Below, piece after piece: positions 34,509 to 42,555 of a DNA stretch of 64,000 nt (position 1 is its first letter; every line of letters starts with the position of its first letter). A model generated the notes under the pieces. It did not search any database and was not told where the DNA came from. It saw only the letters and a list, made by a program, of their open reading frames with translations. Location: contig JBBDXT010000005.1 in assembly GCA_040902225.1 (NCBI GenBank), forward strand, positions 1 through 64,000. Direction: 5' to 3'. Source of the DNA: Chloroflexota bacterium. Lineage in GTDB: Bacteria; Chloroflexota; Limnocylindria; QHBO01. Made by a program: the position numbers and the translations under genes.

Positions 34509-35354
34509 GTGAAGCTGCTCGCCGCCGATGTCGGCAACACGAACATCACGCTCGGCCTCTTCACGGACGGCGAGCTGATCGGCTCATGGCGGTCCACTGC
34601 GCATGCGACCGCCACTCCGGACGAGGTCGCTGCCATGACCGCGGAGATGCTGGCTCTCGACGGCCACCGGCTGGATGAGCTGGGGGCGGTGGCGCTCGCA
34701 TCCGTGGTGCCGCCACTGACGGATACCTTCGACCGCTTCGTTCGAACGCGCATCGGCCTTGAGCCGATGATGATCGACGCCGCTTCCCTGGCAGGAACGC
34801 TGAGCATCGAGATCGACCGGCCGGCGGAGGCCGGCGCCGATCGACTCTGCAACGCCCTCGCCGCGCGCAACGAGTTCGGCGGGCCGGCCATCGTCATCGA
34901 CCTCGGCACGAGCACCAACTTCGACCTGCTCAGCGCCGACGGGGCATACATCGGTGGTGCTATTGCTCCGGGACTGGGGCTCTCGCTGGAGGCGCTGGTC
35001 GGTTACGCCAGCAAGCTGCCGCGAATCGAGCTGCGCCGCCCTCCACATGCGATCGGCTCGAACACCATCCACGCCATGCAGAGTGGTACGGTGCTCGGCT
35101 ACATCGGCCTGGTGAGCGGCCTGCTGACCGCGCTGCGCGGCGAGCTGCTCGAGCGCTCGCCCGCCGACAGCCGGGTGACGGTCATCGCGACCGGTGGATA
35201 CACCCACGAGCCGTGGCTGCGCGACGTGCCGGGCATCGACGCCATCGAGCCGGACCTGACGCTGCGTGGCATCCGCTACGGGTACGAGGCGATCCGCGGG
35301 GCCGACATCGCAACCAGCAGCTCCAGCGTCGGCAGCCCCGGGGCCGACCGATGA
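34509..35354 (+). CDS. coaX: Type III pantothenate kinase
   Basis: First step of coenzyme A synthesis, phosphorylating pantothenate. The 281-residue ASKHA-fold protein shows LLAADVGNTNITLGLF (phosphate loop, residues 3-18), PAEAGADRLCNALAAR (near 105; the family has EVGADR), VIDLGTSTNFDLL (near 128) and ATGGYTHEP (near 230). GTG 34509 is chosen: the gene lacks a Shine-Dalgarno and TAGCAT lies 7 nt upstream, and homologues begin at this residue. Its stop overlaps the coaBC start by 4 nt. coaX-coaBC-panC form a CoA operon. Confidence 0.95.
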   Translation: MKLLAADVGNTNITLGLFTDGELIGSWRSTAHATATPDEVAAMTAEMLALDGHRLDELGAVALASVVPPLTDTFDRFVRTRIGLEPMMIDAASLAGTLSIEIDRPAEAGADRLCNALAARNEFGGPAIVIDLGTSTNFDLLSADGAYIGGAIAPGLGLSLEALVGYASKLPRIELRRPPHAIGSNTIHAMQSGTVLGYIGLVSGLLTALRGELLERSPADSRVTVIATGGYTHEPWLRDVPGIDAIEPDLTLRGIRYGYEAIRGADIATSSSSVGSPGADR

Positions 35355-36619
35355 CGGAGGATCGCGGCTCGCTCGCCGGGCGGCGCGTGGTGGTCGGCGT
35401 GGCGGGCAGCATCGCCGCCTACAAGGCCGTCTCCCTGGTCCGCCTGCTGGCCGAGCGTGGCGCGGTGGTGGACGTGGCCATGACGCCGGCGGCGAAGCAG
35501 TTTGTTACGGCGCTGACCTTCGCGTCGCTCACCCATCGCCGCGTCGTCGACGACGTGATGGCGCTCGACGCCGACTCGCAGATCGCCCACGTCGAGCTGG
35601 CGGAGGGGGCCGATGCCATCGTCATCGCGCCTGCCACAGCCAACCTGCTGGCCGAGCTCGCCGCCGGCAACGCTGGCAATGCGGTGACCGCCATCGCGCT
35701 CGCCAGCCGAGCTCCGCTGGTGGTGGCGCCGGCCATGGATGCCGGGATGTGGACTCACCCCGCCACGCAGCGCAACGTCGAGACGCTGCGCGGCTTTGGG
35801 CACCTGATCGTCGAGCCGGAGGTCGGCCCGCTGGCCAGCGGGCTGACGGGCGTGGGGCGCCTGGCCGAGCCAGACATGATCGTCGAGGCGGTCGAGCGTC
35901 TCTTCGCCCGTGCCGGCGACCTGGAAGGGCTGCAGGTCGTGGTGAGCGCCGGCGGCACGCGCGAGCCGATCGACCCGGTCCGGTTCATCGGCAACCGCAG
36001 CAGCGGCAAGATGGGCGTTGCCATTGCCGAGACGGCACGCGATCGCGGCGCGAGCGTGACATTGATTGCCGGCGTGATGAGCGTCCCGCCCCCGCGCGGC
36101 GTGAACGTGGTGGATGCCACCAGCGCGGCCACCATGCGGCAGGCCGTGCTGCGTGCGGCCTCAGGAGCCGATGTCCTGGTGATGGCCGCGGCCGTGGCCG
36201 ATTTCGCGCCGAAGCGGGCCAGCAGCAGCAAGATCAAGCGCGGTGGCGGCGACCTGCAGATCGACCTGGTGGCGAACCCCGACATCATCGCCGAGGTGGG
36301 CGAGATGGCCGACGGGACGCGCCCCTTCCTGGTCGGCTTCGCCGCGGAGAGCGACGAGCTGGAGGCCAATGCGCGCAGCAAGCTGCGCGACAAGGGCCTG
36401 GACCTGATCGTCGGCAACAAGGTCGGGGGGCCGTTCGACGCCATCGGCTCGGACGAGAACAAGGTGATCGTCTTCGGCGCCGAGGGCGTGCTCAGCGACT
36501 GGCCGATGCTCCCCAAGCGCCAGGTCGCCGAACGGCTCTGGGACCTGATCGTGGACCGCTACCGCAAGGCTCACCCGCCGGAGCGCCCGGAGCGCCCGGC
36601 GCGCTCCCGTCGACGCTGA
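35351..36619 (+). CDS. coaBC: CoaBC: phosphopantothenoylcysteine synthase/decarboxylase
   Basis: Two-step enzyme adding cysteine to 4'-phosphopantothenate and then decarboxylating it. The N-terminal flavin domain (about 1-185) has VVGVAGSIAAYKAVSLVRLL, the active-site His in AHVELAEGADAIVIAPATAN and PAMDAGMW. The synthase domain (about 190-410) has VVSAGGTREPIDPVRFIGN, SSGKMG, VMAAAVADFAPK and SKIKRG. In the decarboxylase the family's PAMN and LACG are PAMD and LASG; actinobacterial CoaBC also deviates here, so this alone does not mean loss of activity. ATG 35351 overlaps the coaX stop. A basic tail (about 15 residues) ends the protein. Confidence 0.94.
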   Translation: MTEDRGSLAGRRVVVGVAGSIAAYKAVSLVRLLAERGAVVDVAMTPAAKQFVTALTFASLTHRRVVDDVMALDADSQIAHVELAEGADAIVIAPATANLLAELAAGNAGNAVTAIALASRAPLVVAPAMDAGMWTHPATQRNVETLRGFGHLIVEPEVGPLASGLTGVGRLAEPDMIVEAVERLFARAGDLEGLQVVVSAGGTREPIDPVRFIGNRSSGKMGVAIAETARDRGASVTLIAGVMSVPPPRGVNVVDATSAATMRQAVLRAASGADVLVMAAAVADFAPKRASSSKIKRGGGDLQIDLVANPDIIAEVGEMADGTRPFLVGFAAESDELEANARSKLRDKGLDLIVGNKVGGPFDAIGSDENKVIVFGAEGVLSDWPMLPKRQVAERLWDLIVDRYRKAHPPERPERPARSRRR

Positions 36620-36621
36620 TC

Positions 36622-37476
36622 GTGCAGGTGCTGCGCGGCGTCCCTGAGCTGCGTGCCGCGATCCTGGAGCGGCGCCTGGCCGGGGAGTCGGTCGGCTACG
36701 TCCCGACCATGGGGGTGCTGCACGACGGGCAGCTCTCGCTCGTGCGGCGCGCCAGTGCCGAGAACGGCTGCGTCGTCGTCAGCTCGTTCGTCAATCCGGG
36801 CGAGTTCCCGACCCTGGACGAGTCGAACCCGATGCGGCGAGACGAGCATCGGGACCTGGCGCTGCTGGAGCGAGAGGGGGCCAGCCTCGTCTTCATGCCG
36901 GAGGTCGCGAGCCTCTACCCACCCGACGACGTGACCCGCGTCAGCGTCGAGGGGCTGACCAGGCAGCTGGAGGGAGCCTCGCGGCCGGGCCACCTGGATG
37001 GGCTGACCACGGTGATGCTCAAGATGCTGAACCTGGTCGGACCGGCCAGCGTGTACCTGGGGCAACGTCACGCCCAGCAGATCGTGATCCTGCGGCGGAT
37101 GATGCGTGACCTGTTCATGAACATCGAGCTGGTGATTTGCCCCACCGTTCGCGAGACGGACGGCCTGGCGCTGTCGAGCGCCAACGCCACGCTCTCGATC
37201 GAGGAGCGACATGCGGCGACCTGCCTCTTCGCCGCCCTGAGTGCCGCGCGAGCCGCCTACGACGCCGGCGAGCGTTCCGCGGAGGTGCTGCGGGCGCGGA
37301 TGACCGAGCTGATCGCCGCCGAATCGATGGCGCGGCCCGACTACATCAGCGTCGCCGATGCGGCCAGCCTGGTCGAGCTGCAGCGCGTGACCGGCCCGGC
37401 GCTGGCGCTGGTCGCGGTCTGGATCGGCCGCACCCGGCTCACCGACAACATGCCGCTGGCGTGGGACGTGGCCTGA
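36622..37476 (+). CDS. panC: Pantothenate synthetase-like protein with altered active site
   Basis: Homologue of the ligase joining pantoate and beta-alanine. The 284-residue protein is collinear with PanC: VPTMGVLHDGQLSLV (27-41), SFVNPGEF, LEGASRPGHLDGLTTVMLKMLN, YLGQRHAQQIVILRRM, PTVRETDGLALSSAN and a C-terminal TRLTDNM. Five catalytic or ATP-contact residues differ from canonical PanC (M. tuberculosis numbering): H47 is Gln, Q72 is Glu, K160 is Arg, D161 is His and R198 is Ala, while H44, N69 and Q164 remain. This suggests loss or change of activity. GTG start, 2 nt after coaBC, so it is clearly in the CoA operon. Confidence 0.85.
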   Translation: MQVLRGVPELRAAILERRLAGESVGYVPTMGVLHDGQLSLVRRASAENGCVVVSSFVNPGEFPTLDESNPMRRDEHRDLALLEREGASLVFMPEVASLYPPDDVTRVSVEGLTRQLEGASRPGHLDGLTTVMLKMLNLVGPASVYLGQRHAQQIVILRRMMRDLFMNIELVICPTVRETDGLALSSANATLSIEERHAATCLFAALSAARAAYDAGERSAEVLRARMTELIAAESMARPDYISVADAASLVELQRVTGPALALVAVWIGRTRLTDNMPLAWDVA

Positions 37477-37580
37477 GGCGAAAAACGCGGCCACAAAGTA
37501 CTAGTGACGTCGGGGGTCGGCTCCGTATGATGCTGGCTGTCACCGCGCGCACCGGTTTCGCCCGGTTGCGCCGGCGTACG

Positions 37581-37613
37581 AGGAGGCCGGCGAGTGCCCA
37601 CGTCCGGCCTCCT
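37581..37613 (+). terminator. Strong hairpin between panC and HhH-GPD gene
   Basis: A perfect 10-bp stem AGGAGGCCGG/CCGGCCTCCT with a 13-nt loop, followed by TCCCTGT. It lies between the convergent panC and HhH-GPD genes and could stop both transcripts. Confidence 0.6.
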
Positions 37614-37634
37614 TCCCTGTCCGGAGCCCAGACC

Positions 37635-38213
37635 TCAGCTCTTGGCGTCCCGGTGCGCCGCCTTCCAGGCTCGCTTGCTGGCCTGGTAGTTGGCCAGCGC
37701 CTCGGCTGAGTCCACGTCGCCCAGGGTCGGGTGCGTCGGCATCACGTCGTCGAGTCCGGGGAGGCGGATGCCAAACCGCTTGCCGAGGATCGCGATCAGC
37801 GATCGCGCCTTCATGTCGCCGATCGACGGCAGCGCCAGCAGCCGCGCCTTCAGATCCCGCCCGTCGCGCGCATCGGCCCAGACGCGGCTCGCATCGCCAC
37901 CGTAGTTGTCGACCAGGTAAGCGCACAGCGCCTGCACCCGTCCTGCCATGGCACCCGGGAACCGATGCAGCGCGGGCCGCTGGCGAAAGGCTTCCTGGAG
38001 CGCCTCGGGATCCATGGCCGCGATCCGCGCGGCATCCAGGTGACCGATGCGGCGGCGCAGCTCCACCGGGCCGGAGAACGCCTTCTGCACCGAGACCTGT
38101 TGATCGAGAGCAAAGCCGATCAGCAGCGCCAGAGGCTCGCTGGCCAGCAGGCGGTCGGCCTCGTCGTCGCCGGTGAAGTACAGCCGATCGACGGCTGGCT
38201 GGGTGGCGGTCAT
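37635..38213 (-). CDS. HhH-GPD-type base excision repair-like protein
   Basis: A DNA-glycosylase-fold protein of the uncharacterised HhH-GPD family. The 192-residue protein begins DRLYFTGDDEADRLLASEPLALLIGFALDQQVSVQKAF and has a clear helix-hairpin-helix, LLALPSIGDMKARSLIAIL (near 128-146). The catalytic Lys and the 4Fe-4S cysteines of endonuclease III are absent, and the position of the GPD aspartate is GLDDVMP. ATG 38213 is chosen because TAGCAT lies exactly 7 nt upstream; the earlier ATG at 38222 is inside that hexamer. The substrate is unknown. Confidence 0.85.
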   Translation of the reverse strand: MTATQPAVDRLYFTGDDEADRLLASEPLALLIGFALDQQVSVQKAFSGPVELRRRIGHLDAARIAAMDPEALQEAFRQRPALHRFPGAMAGRVQALCAYLVDNYGGDASRVWADARDGRDLKARLLALPSIGDMKARSLIAILGKRFGIRLPGLDDVMPTHPTLGDVDSAEALANYQASKRAWKAAHRDAKS

Positions 38214-38220
38214 GCGCGGC

Positions 38221-38226
38221 ATGCTA
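38221..38226 (-). promoter_or_regulatory. -10-like TAGCAT that sets the HhH-GPD start
   Basis: TAGCAT on the minus strand, 7 nt before the ATG at 38213, with no Shine-Dalgarno sequence. Confidence 0.5.
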
Positions 38227-38247
38227 CCCCGACCGCGCCCGGGGCGG

Positions 38248-39336
38248 CTAGAGGTGCGCCAGGAAGTCGCCGATGTCGAGCGATGTGTCGACCAGCCGGA
38301 TGATGGTCTCGATCTTGTCGGTGTCGGTGGGATGGGTCTTGACCAGGATCTCGTCGACCGCCTGGGCCGTCCGGTAGGTGTCGCTCTTGACGAGGTAGGT
38401 GAAGAGGCTCGCCGCCCGCAGGTCCGCCAGCATGGCGTCCCCCGGCAGAAAGCCCCCCGTCAGCACGATGCCGGTCACCTCTCCATCAGTCCCGGCATTC
38501 AGCTCGAGGGCCATCTGGATCATGTCCTCGCGATCTCCCGGGGTGATCAGCAGGGTGCGTTCGCGGATGAAGCCGGCGGCATGATCGGCCAGCATGGCGC
38601 CGATGGCCACATGGCCGATCGTTCGGCCCGGGGTCGCCTCGCCTGCGAGCAGCTCTCCGTCGAGGTGGGTGGCGATCAGCTCCAGCGAGGGGTTGGCGAG
38701 GAGGTCGCTGTACGGGATGCAGCCCAGCAGGTCGATCCCGTGCTGGGCCAGGCCGCGCCGCAGCACGTCGGGGAGATGGGGATGTGACTCGACATCCACC
38801 TTGTTCACCACCGCACCCGCCACCCGCACCCCGTCACGCGCGAAGAGCGCGTGGTTGAGCACGATCTCGTCGATCGGTCGTCCCACGCCTCCCTCGCTGA
38901 CGATGACCACCGGCGCTTCGAGGAGGGACGCCACCCGCGCATTGGAGAGGCCGACCACTGCGCCGACCCCGGCGTGGCCGGTCCCCTCGATGACCAGCAG
39001 GTCCTTGTCGGCAGCGACCCGCGTCGCCGCCTCGGTGACGTCGCGCTCGAGGTCGTCCTCGATCCTGCCCATGACGTAGTCAGTGGTGAAATGGCGCGGC
39101 AGGGTCACCGGGCTCATGTCGTCGAGTGCGTCGGGGAGGTCGAAGACCGCCTTCATCAGCACCGCATCCTCGTCGGCGCGGGTCCCCTCCACCACCAGGT
39201 AGCGCTGGCCGACCGGCTTGATGAACCCGGTCTTCGACCCGCGCCCAATGATCGCGGCGGTAAGGCCCAGGGACGCGGTCGTCTTGCCCCGGTTCTGGCC
39301 GGTGGCCGCCACGAAGACCCGCTGGCCGGCCGTCAC
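38248..39336 (-). CDS. BioD-like ATPase with C-terminal DRTGG domain
   Basis: A 362-residue two-domain protein. The N-terminal domain (about 1-215) is a dethiobiotin-synthetase/CobQ-like P-loop domain: VAATGQNRGKTTASLGL (near 9-25), GFIKPVGQ, and LLVIEGTGHAGVGAVVGL. The C-terminal domain (about 225-345) is of the DRTGG type found in phosphotransacetylase N-termini and CBS-DRTGG proteins (LITPGDREDMIQMALEL, GIVLTGGFLPGD). The reaction is unknown; such proteins often act as nucleotide or acetyl-phosphate-linked regulators. It overlaps the upstream unknown gene by 4 nt. Confidence 0.8.
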   Translation of the reverse strand: MTAGQRVFVAATGQNRGKTTASLGLTAAIIGRGSKTGFIKPVGQRYLVVEGTRADEDAVLMKAVFDLPDALDDMSPVTLPRHFTTDYVMGRIEDDLERDVTEAATRVAADKDLLVIEGTGHAGVGAVVGLSNARVASLLEAPVVIVSEGGVGRPIDEIVLNHALFARDGVRVAGAVVNKVDVESHPHLPDVLRRGLAQHGIDLLGCIPYSDLLANPSLELIATHLDGELLAGEATPGRTIGHVAIGAMLADHAAGFIRERTLLITPGDREDMIQMALELNAGTDGEVTGIVLTGGFLPGDAMLADLRAASLFTYLVKSDTYRTAQAVDEILVKTHPTDTDKIETIIRLVDTSLDIGDFLAHL

Positions 39337-39938
39337 CCCCGCGGCTTGCCGCGCCGTTCGATCAGCTCGACCGCTTCCCGCAGCCGGGCCACCAGCTCCG
39401 GCTCGACCATCTCCGGCTCGAGATGCTCGCCAAGGCGCTCCATCACGTCGGCAGCCATGCTCAGCAGGACGTCGGCATCGGCGATGAAGAACTGCGGCTC
39501 GTTGTTGTAGCGGACCAGTGTCAGCCGGCCCTGCAGGGTCAGGCCGCCCTCGGCGTGGGTCAGCTGGGTGCCGAAGTTGTGCCCCTGGATGCCATCGGGG
39601 TTGTTCAGGAAGTTGAGGGCGTTGTCGATCGCCAGCCCGAACCGCGCGCGCCAGCCGACCAGGCGCTCGTGGACCTCGGGTGTCAGGCCGATCTCACCGA
39701 CCTCGTCGAAGACCTCCCGCGTGACCGTCAACAGCCCCACCAGGGTGGAGCCGGCACGGCTGCCGAGCATCACCTGCAGGGAGCGCTCGAGCGTGAAGAC
39801 GTCGCTGTCAAAGCGGGGCGAGGTCGTGACATCGGCGAGCAGGTCCTCGACATTGTCCAGCGCGCCCGCCTCGGCCAGGGCGTTGGCCAGGTTCAGGATC
39901 TCCTCGCGAAACAGGAAGCGCTCTTCGTGGTCGAGCAT
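39333..39938 (-). CDS. Hypothetical protein in operon with BioD-like/DRTGG gene
   Basis: Family not recognised. The 201-residue soluble protein begins MLDHEERFLFREEILNLANA and has a long helical stretch (LERSLQVMLGSRAGSTLVGLLTV), the segment WRARFGLAIDNALNFLNNPDG and a beta-rich part (GGLTLQGRLTLVRYNNEPQFFIAD). Its ATG (39938) is preceded by TAGACT with exactly 7 nt between, and the hexamer starts with the TAG stop of gdhA. It therefore probably has its own leaderless promoter, and translation is coupled to the BioD-like gene by a 4-nt overlap. Confidence 0.7.
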   Translation of the reverse strand: MLDHEERFLFREEILNLANALAEAGALDNVEDLLADVTTSPRFDSDVFTLERSLQVMLGSRAGSTLVGLLTVTREVFDEVGEIGLTPEVHERLVGWRARFGLAIDNALNFLNNPDGIQGHNFGTQLTHAEGGLTLQGRLTLVRYNNEPQFFIADADVLLSMAADVMERLGEHLEPEMVEPELVARLREAVELIERRGKPRG

Positions 39939-39945
39939 GCGCAGG

Positions 39946-39951
39946 AGTCTA
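39946..39951 (-). promoter_or_regulatory. -10-like TAGACT built on the gdhA stop codon
   Basis: The TAG stop codon of gdhA (39951-39949) is the first half of a TAGACT hexamer 7 nt upstream of the next ATG (39938). One sequence serves as stop and as probable promoter. Confidence 0.5.
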
Positions 39952-41229
39952 GGGGTACAGGCCTCGCAGCGTCGTCGCCTCCGCCACCCGCGCCACGGCG
40001 ACCATGTAGGCGGCGGTGCGCATGTCAACCGAACGGCGCTGGCTCATGGCATGCACGCTCTCGAAGGCCCGATCCATGATCTCGTGCAGGCTCTCGTTGA
40101 TGCGCGACTCGGTCCAGAAGAAGGACTGCATGTCCTGCACCCACTCGAAGTAGCTGACCGTCACGCCGCCGGCGTTGCACAGGATGTCCGGGATCACGAA
40201 GACGCCGCGGTCATAGAGGATCCGATCGGCCTCCGGCGTGGTCGGGCCGTTGGCGGCCTCGGCCACGATGCGGGCGCTGATGCGGGGCGCGTTGTGCTCG
40301 GTGATCTGGTTCTCCAGCGCGGCGGGGACCAGGATCTCGCAGTCGAGCTCGAGGATCTCGGTGTTGCTCACCGAATCGGCGCCGGGGAAGCCGACGACCG
40401 TGCCGTGCTCGGCCTTCCAGGCGCTGACCCGCGCCGGATCGAGCCCCTTCGGGTTGTAGATGCCGCCGCTCGAGTCGCTGACCGCGACGACCAAGGCGCC
40501 CTCATCGGTGAGCAGGTCGGCCGCGATCGAGCCGGCGTTGCCGTAGCCCTGGATCGACACGCGGGCACCGATGAGCGGGATGTCCAGCGCCCGGCTCGCC
40601 TGGTTCAGGGTGTAAACCGCGCCGCGTGCGGTTGCCTCGTTGCGGCCCAGAGATCCGCCAATGGCGATCGGCTTGCCGGTGACCACGCCCGGTATGGTGT
40701 AGCCGCGGTGCATCGAGAAGGTGTCCATCATCCAGGCCATCACCTGCGCGTTGGTGTTGACATCGGGCGCCGGGATGTCGCGGTCCGGCCCGATCAGCGG
40801 GCTGATCTCGGTCGTGAAGCGACGGGTGAGCCCCTCCAGCTCGCGCAGCGAGAGCTGCTTGGGGTCGACGATGACGCCACCCTTGCCGCCGCCGTACGGG
40901 ATGTTCACGACGGCGCACTTCCAGGTCATCCACATGGCCAGGGCGGCGACCTCGTCGCGGGTCACGTCCTGGTGGTAGCGGATGCCGCCCTTGGCGGGGC
41001 CACGGCTGACGTTGTGCTGGATGCGGAATCCGGTGAAGACCTCCACGTTGCCATCGTCCATGGTCACCGGGAAATTGACGGTGAGCTCCCGCTGTGGGAC
41101 GCGGAGCACGCGACGCAGGCCTGGATCCAGGTCGAGCTGCTCGGCCGCGGCATCGAACTGCTCCTGGGCAACCGCCCAGATGTTCGGCGCCTCGGCGACC
41201 GGATTCGAACTTGCCATGGGTGCTGCCAT
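39949..41229 (-). CDS. gdhA: Glutamate dehydrogenase
   Basis: Interconverts glutamate with 2-oxoglutarate and ammonia. The 426-residue protein carries all three conserved lysines: Lys80 (GPAKGGIRY), Lys104 ([11 protein letters not shown]) and the catalytic Lys116 (GGGKGGV). Their spacing (24 and 12) is identical to C. symbiosum K89/K113/K125, and the Asp in PAPDVNT is kept. The Rossmann domain shows [15 protein letters not shown] (near 208). TGGAGG lies 3 nt before the ATG, and TATAAT at about 41303-41308 on its strand is a probable -10, so this gene has a normal leader. A paralogue without the catalytic Lys lies at 62153. Confidence 0.96.
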   Translation of the reverse strand: MAAPMASSNPVAEAPNIWAVAQEQFDAAAEQLDLDPGLRRVLRVPQRELTVNFPVTMDDGNVEVFTGFRIQHNVSRGPAKGGIRYHQDVTRDEVAALAMWMTWKCAVVNIPYGGGKGGVIVDPKQLSLRELEGLTRRFTTEISPLIGPDRDIPAPDVNTNAQVMAWMMDTFSMHRGYTIPGVVTGKPIAIGGSLGRNEATARGAVYTLNQASRALDIPLIGARVSIQGYGNAGSIAADLLTDEGALVVAVSDSSGGIYNPKGLDPARVSAWKAEHGTVVGFPGADSVSNTEILELDCEILVPAALENQITEHNAPRISARIVAEAANGPTTPEADRILYDRGVFVIPDILCNAGGVTVSYFEWVQDMQSFFWTESRINESLHEIMDRAFESVHAMSQRRSVDMRTAAYMVAVARVAEATTLRGLYP

Positions 41230-41334
41230 GAGCCTCCAGTAGGTCGCGCTCCGACGCCTCCGCCGATGTTTGGCGCGGGAGCTGGCCCGAGCGCGGCGGC
41301 CCGATTATAGGGTTGGGTCAAGCGCCGGAGGTGC

Positions 41335-42516
41335 TCAGATCATCTCCACCGCGAGCGCCACCGCTCCCCCGCCGCCCAGGCACAACGTGGCCAGGCCGCG
41401 TCGACCGCCGCGCCGCCGCAGCTCGTAGAGCAGGGTCGTCAGGACCCGTGCGCCGGACGCGCCGATGGGGTGGCCGAGGGCGATGGCGCCGCCATTCACA
41501 TTCACGCGATCCCAGTCGAATCCGAGCGCGTTGCCGTCGGCCAGCACCTGCGCCGCAAACGCCTCGTTGATCTCGATCAGGTCGAACTCGTCCAGGCGCA
41601 GGTCGAGCTTGGTGAGGAGCCGGCGGACGCCGTCGATCGGGGCCTCGAAGAGCCACTCCGGCGCGACATCGGCCTGGGCATAGCCGGTGATGCGGGCGAT
41701 CGGCTTCAGGCCGTCACCTGCCACCGCCGCCTCCGAGGCCAGCACCAACGCCGCCGCTCCGTCGGTGATGCCCGGAGCGTTGCCGGCCGTGACGGTCCCA
41801 CCGTCAGGCTGGAAGGCGGGCTTGAGCCGCGCCAGCGCCTCGAGCGAGGTGTCGGAGCGAGGGTTCTCGTCGGTGTCCACGACGGTGAGGCCTTTCTTGC
41901 CGTGCACCTCCACTGGGACGATCTCATCGGAGAAGCGGCCCTCGGCGATGGCCGCCAGGGCGCGCTCATGCGAGCGCACCGCGAACTCGTCCTGGGCGTC
42001 GCGCGTGACCTCGTGCTTTGCCGCGACACGCTCGGCGTGGACTCCCATGTGGACGTCGCAGATGGCGCACCAGAGGCCGTCGTGGACGGTCGCGTCGACC
42101 AGCTCGGCGTTGCCAAGCCGGTAGCCTGCTCGAGCACCCGGCAGCAGGTAGGGACCCAGGTTCATGTTCTCCATGCCGCCGGCCACGATCACCTCGGCGT
42201 CGCCGGCGCGGATCGAGGCAGCCCCGAGCATGACCGCCTTCAGGCCGGAGCCGCACACCTTGTTGATCGTGGTCGCTCCCACTCCGTTGGGGAGACCTGC
42301 CGCGAGCGCCGCCTGGCGGGCCGGCGCCTGGCCGGCACCGGCCTGGATGACATGGCCCATGAAGACCTCGTCAACGCGCTCAGGGGGGATCGCGGCCCGT
42401 TCGACCGCCGCACGGATGGCGACGGCTCCGAGCTGGGTGGCAGGTACGGTCGAGAGGCCGCCGCCGAACTTGCCGATCGGTGTCCTTGCGGCGGACAGGA
42501 TGAAGACCTCGTTCAT
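41335..42516 (-). CDS. Acetyl-CoA C-acyltransferase (thiolase)
   Basis: Cleaves or condenses acyl-CoA thioesters in beta-oxidation or acetoacetyl-CoA metabolism. The 393-residue protein has the nucleophilic Cys in [12 protein letters not shown] (near 88), [12 protein letters not shown] (near 318), the catalytic His in [17 protein letters not shown] (near 345) and the second Cys in [13 protein letters not shown] (near 380). ATG 42516 has TACCAT 6 nt upstream and no Shine-Dalgarno. It heads a 3' group behind the acyl-CoA synthetase and acyl-CoA dehydrogenase genes on the same strand. Confidence 0.95.
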   Translation of the reverse strand: MNEVFILSAARTPIGKFGGGLSTVPATQLGAVAIRAAVERAAIPPERVDEVFMGHVIQAGAGQAPARQAALAAGLPNGVGATTINKVCGSGLKAVMLGAASIRAGDAEVIVAGGMENMNLGPYLLPGARAGYRLGNAELVDATVHDGLWCAICDVHMGVHAERVAAKHEVTRDAQDEFAVRSHERALAAIAEGRFSDEIVPVEVHGKKGLTVVDTDENPRSDTSLEALARLKPAFQPDGGTVTAGNAPGITDGAAALVLASEAAVAGDGLKPIARITGYAQADVAPEWLFEAPIDGVRRLLTKLDLRLDEFDLIEINEAFAAQVLADGNALGFDWDRVNVNGGAIALGHPIGASGARVLTTLLYELRRRGGRRGLATLCLGGGGAVALAVEMI

Positions 42517-42522
42517 GCTGAA

Positions 42523-42528
42523 ATGGTA
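42523..42528 (-). promoter_or_regulatory. -10-like TACCAT for leaderless thiolase gene
   Basis: TACCAT on the minus strand, 6 nt before the ATG at 42516. Confidence 0.45.
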
Positions 42529-42555
42529 CCGCCGCAGGCTCGGATCGGCGCGGGA

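Noticed and set aside
35351-36619. CoaBC decarboxylase domain as inactive (PAMD, LASG)
   Set aside because: Actinobacterial CoaBC proteins also lack the E. coli Asn and Cys at these sites, so the changes are not strong evidence of loss.
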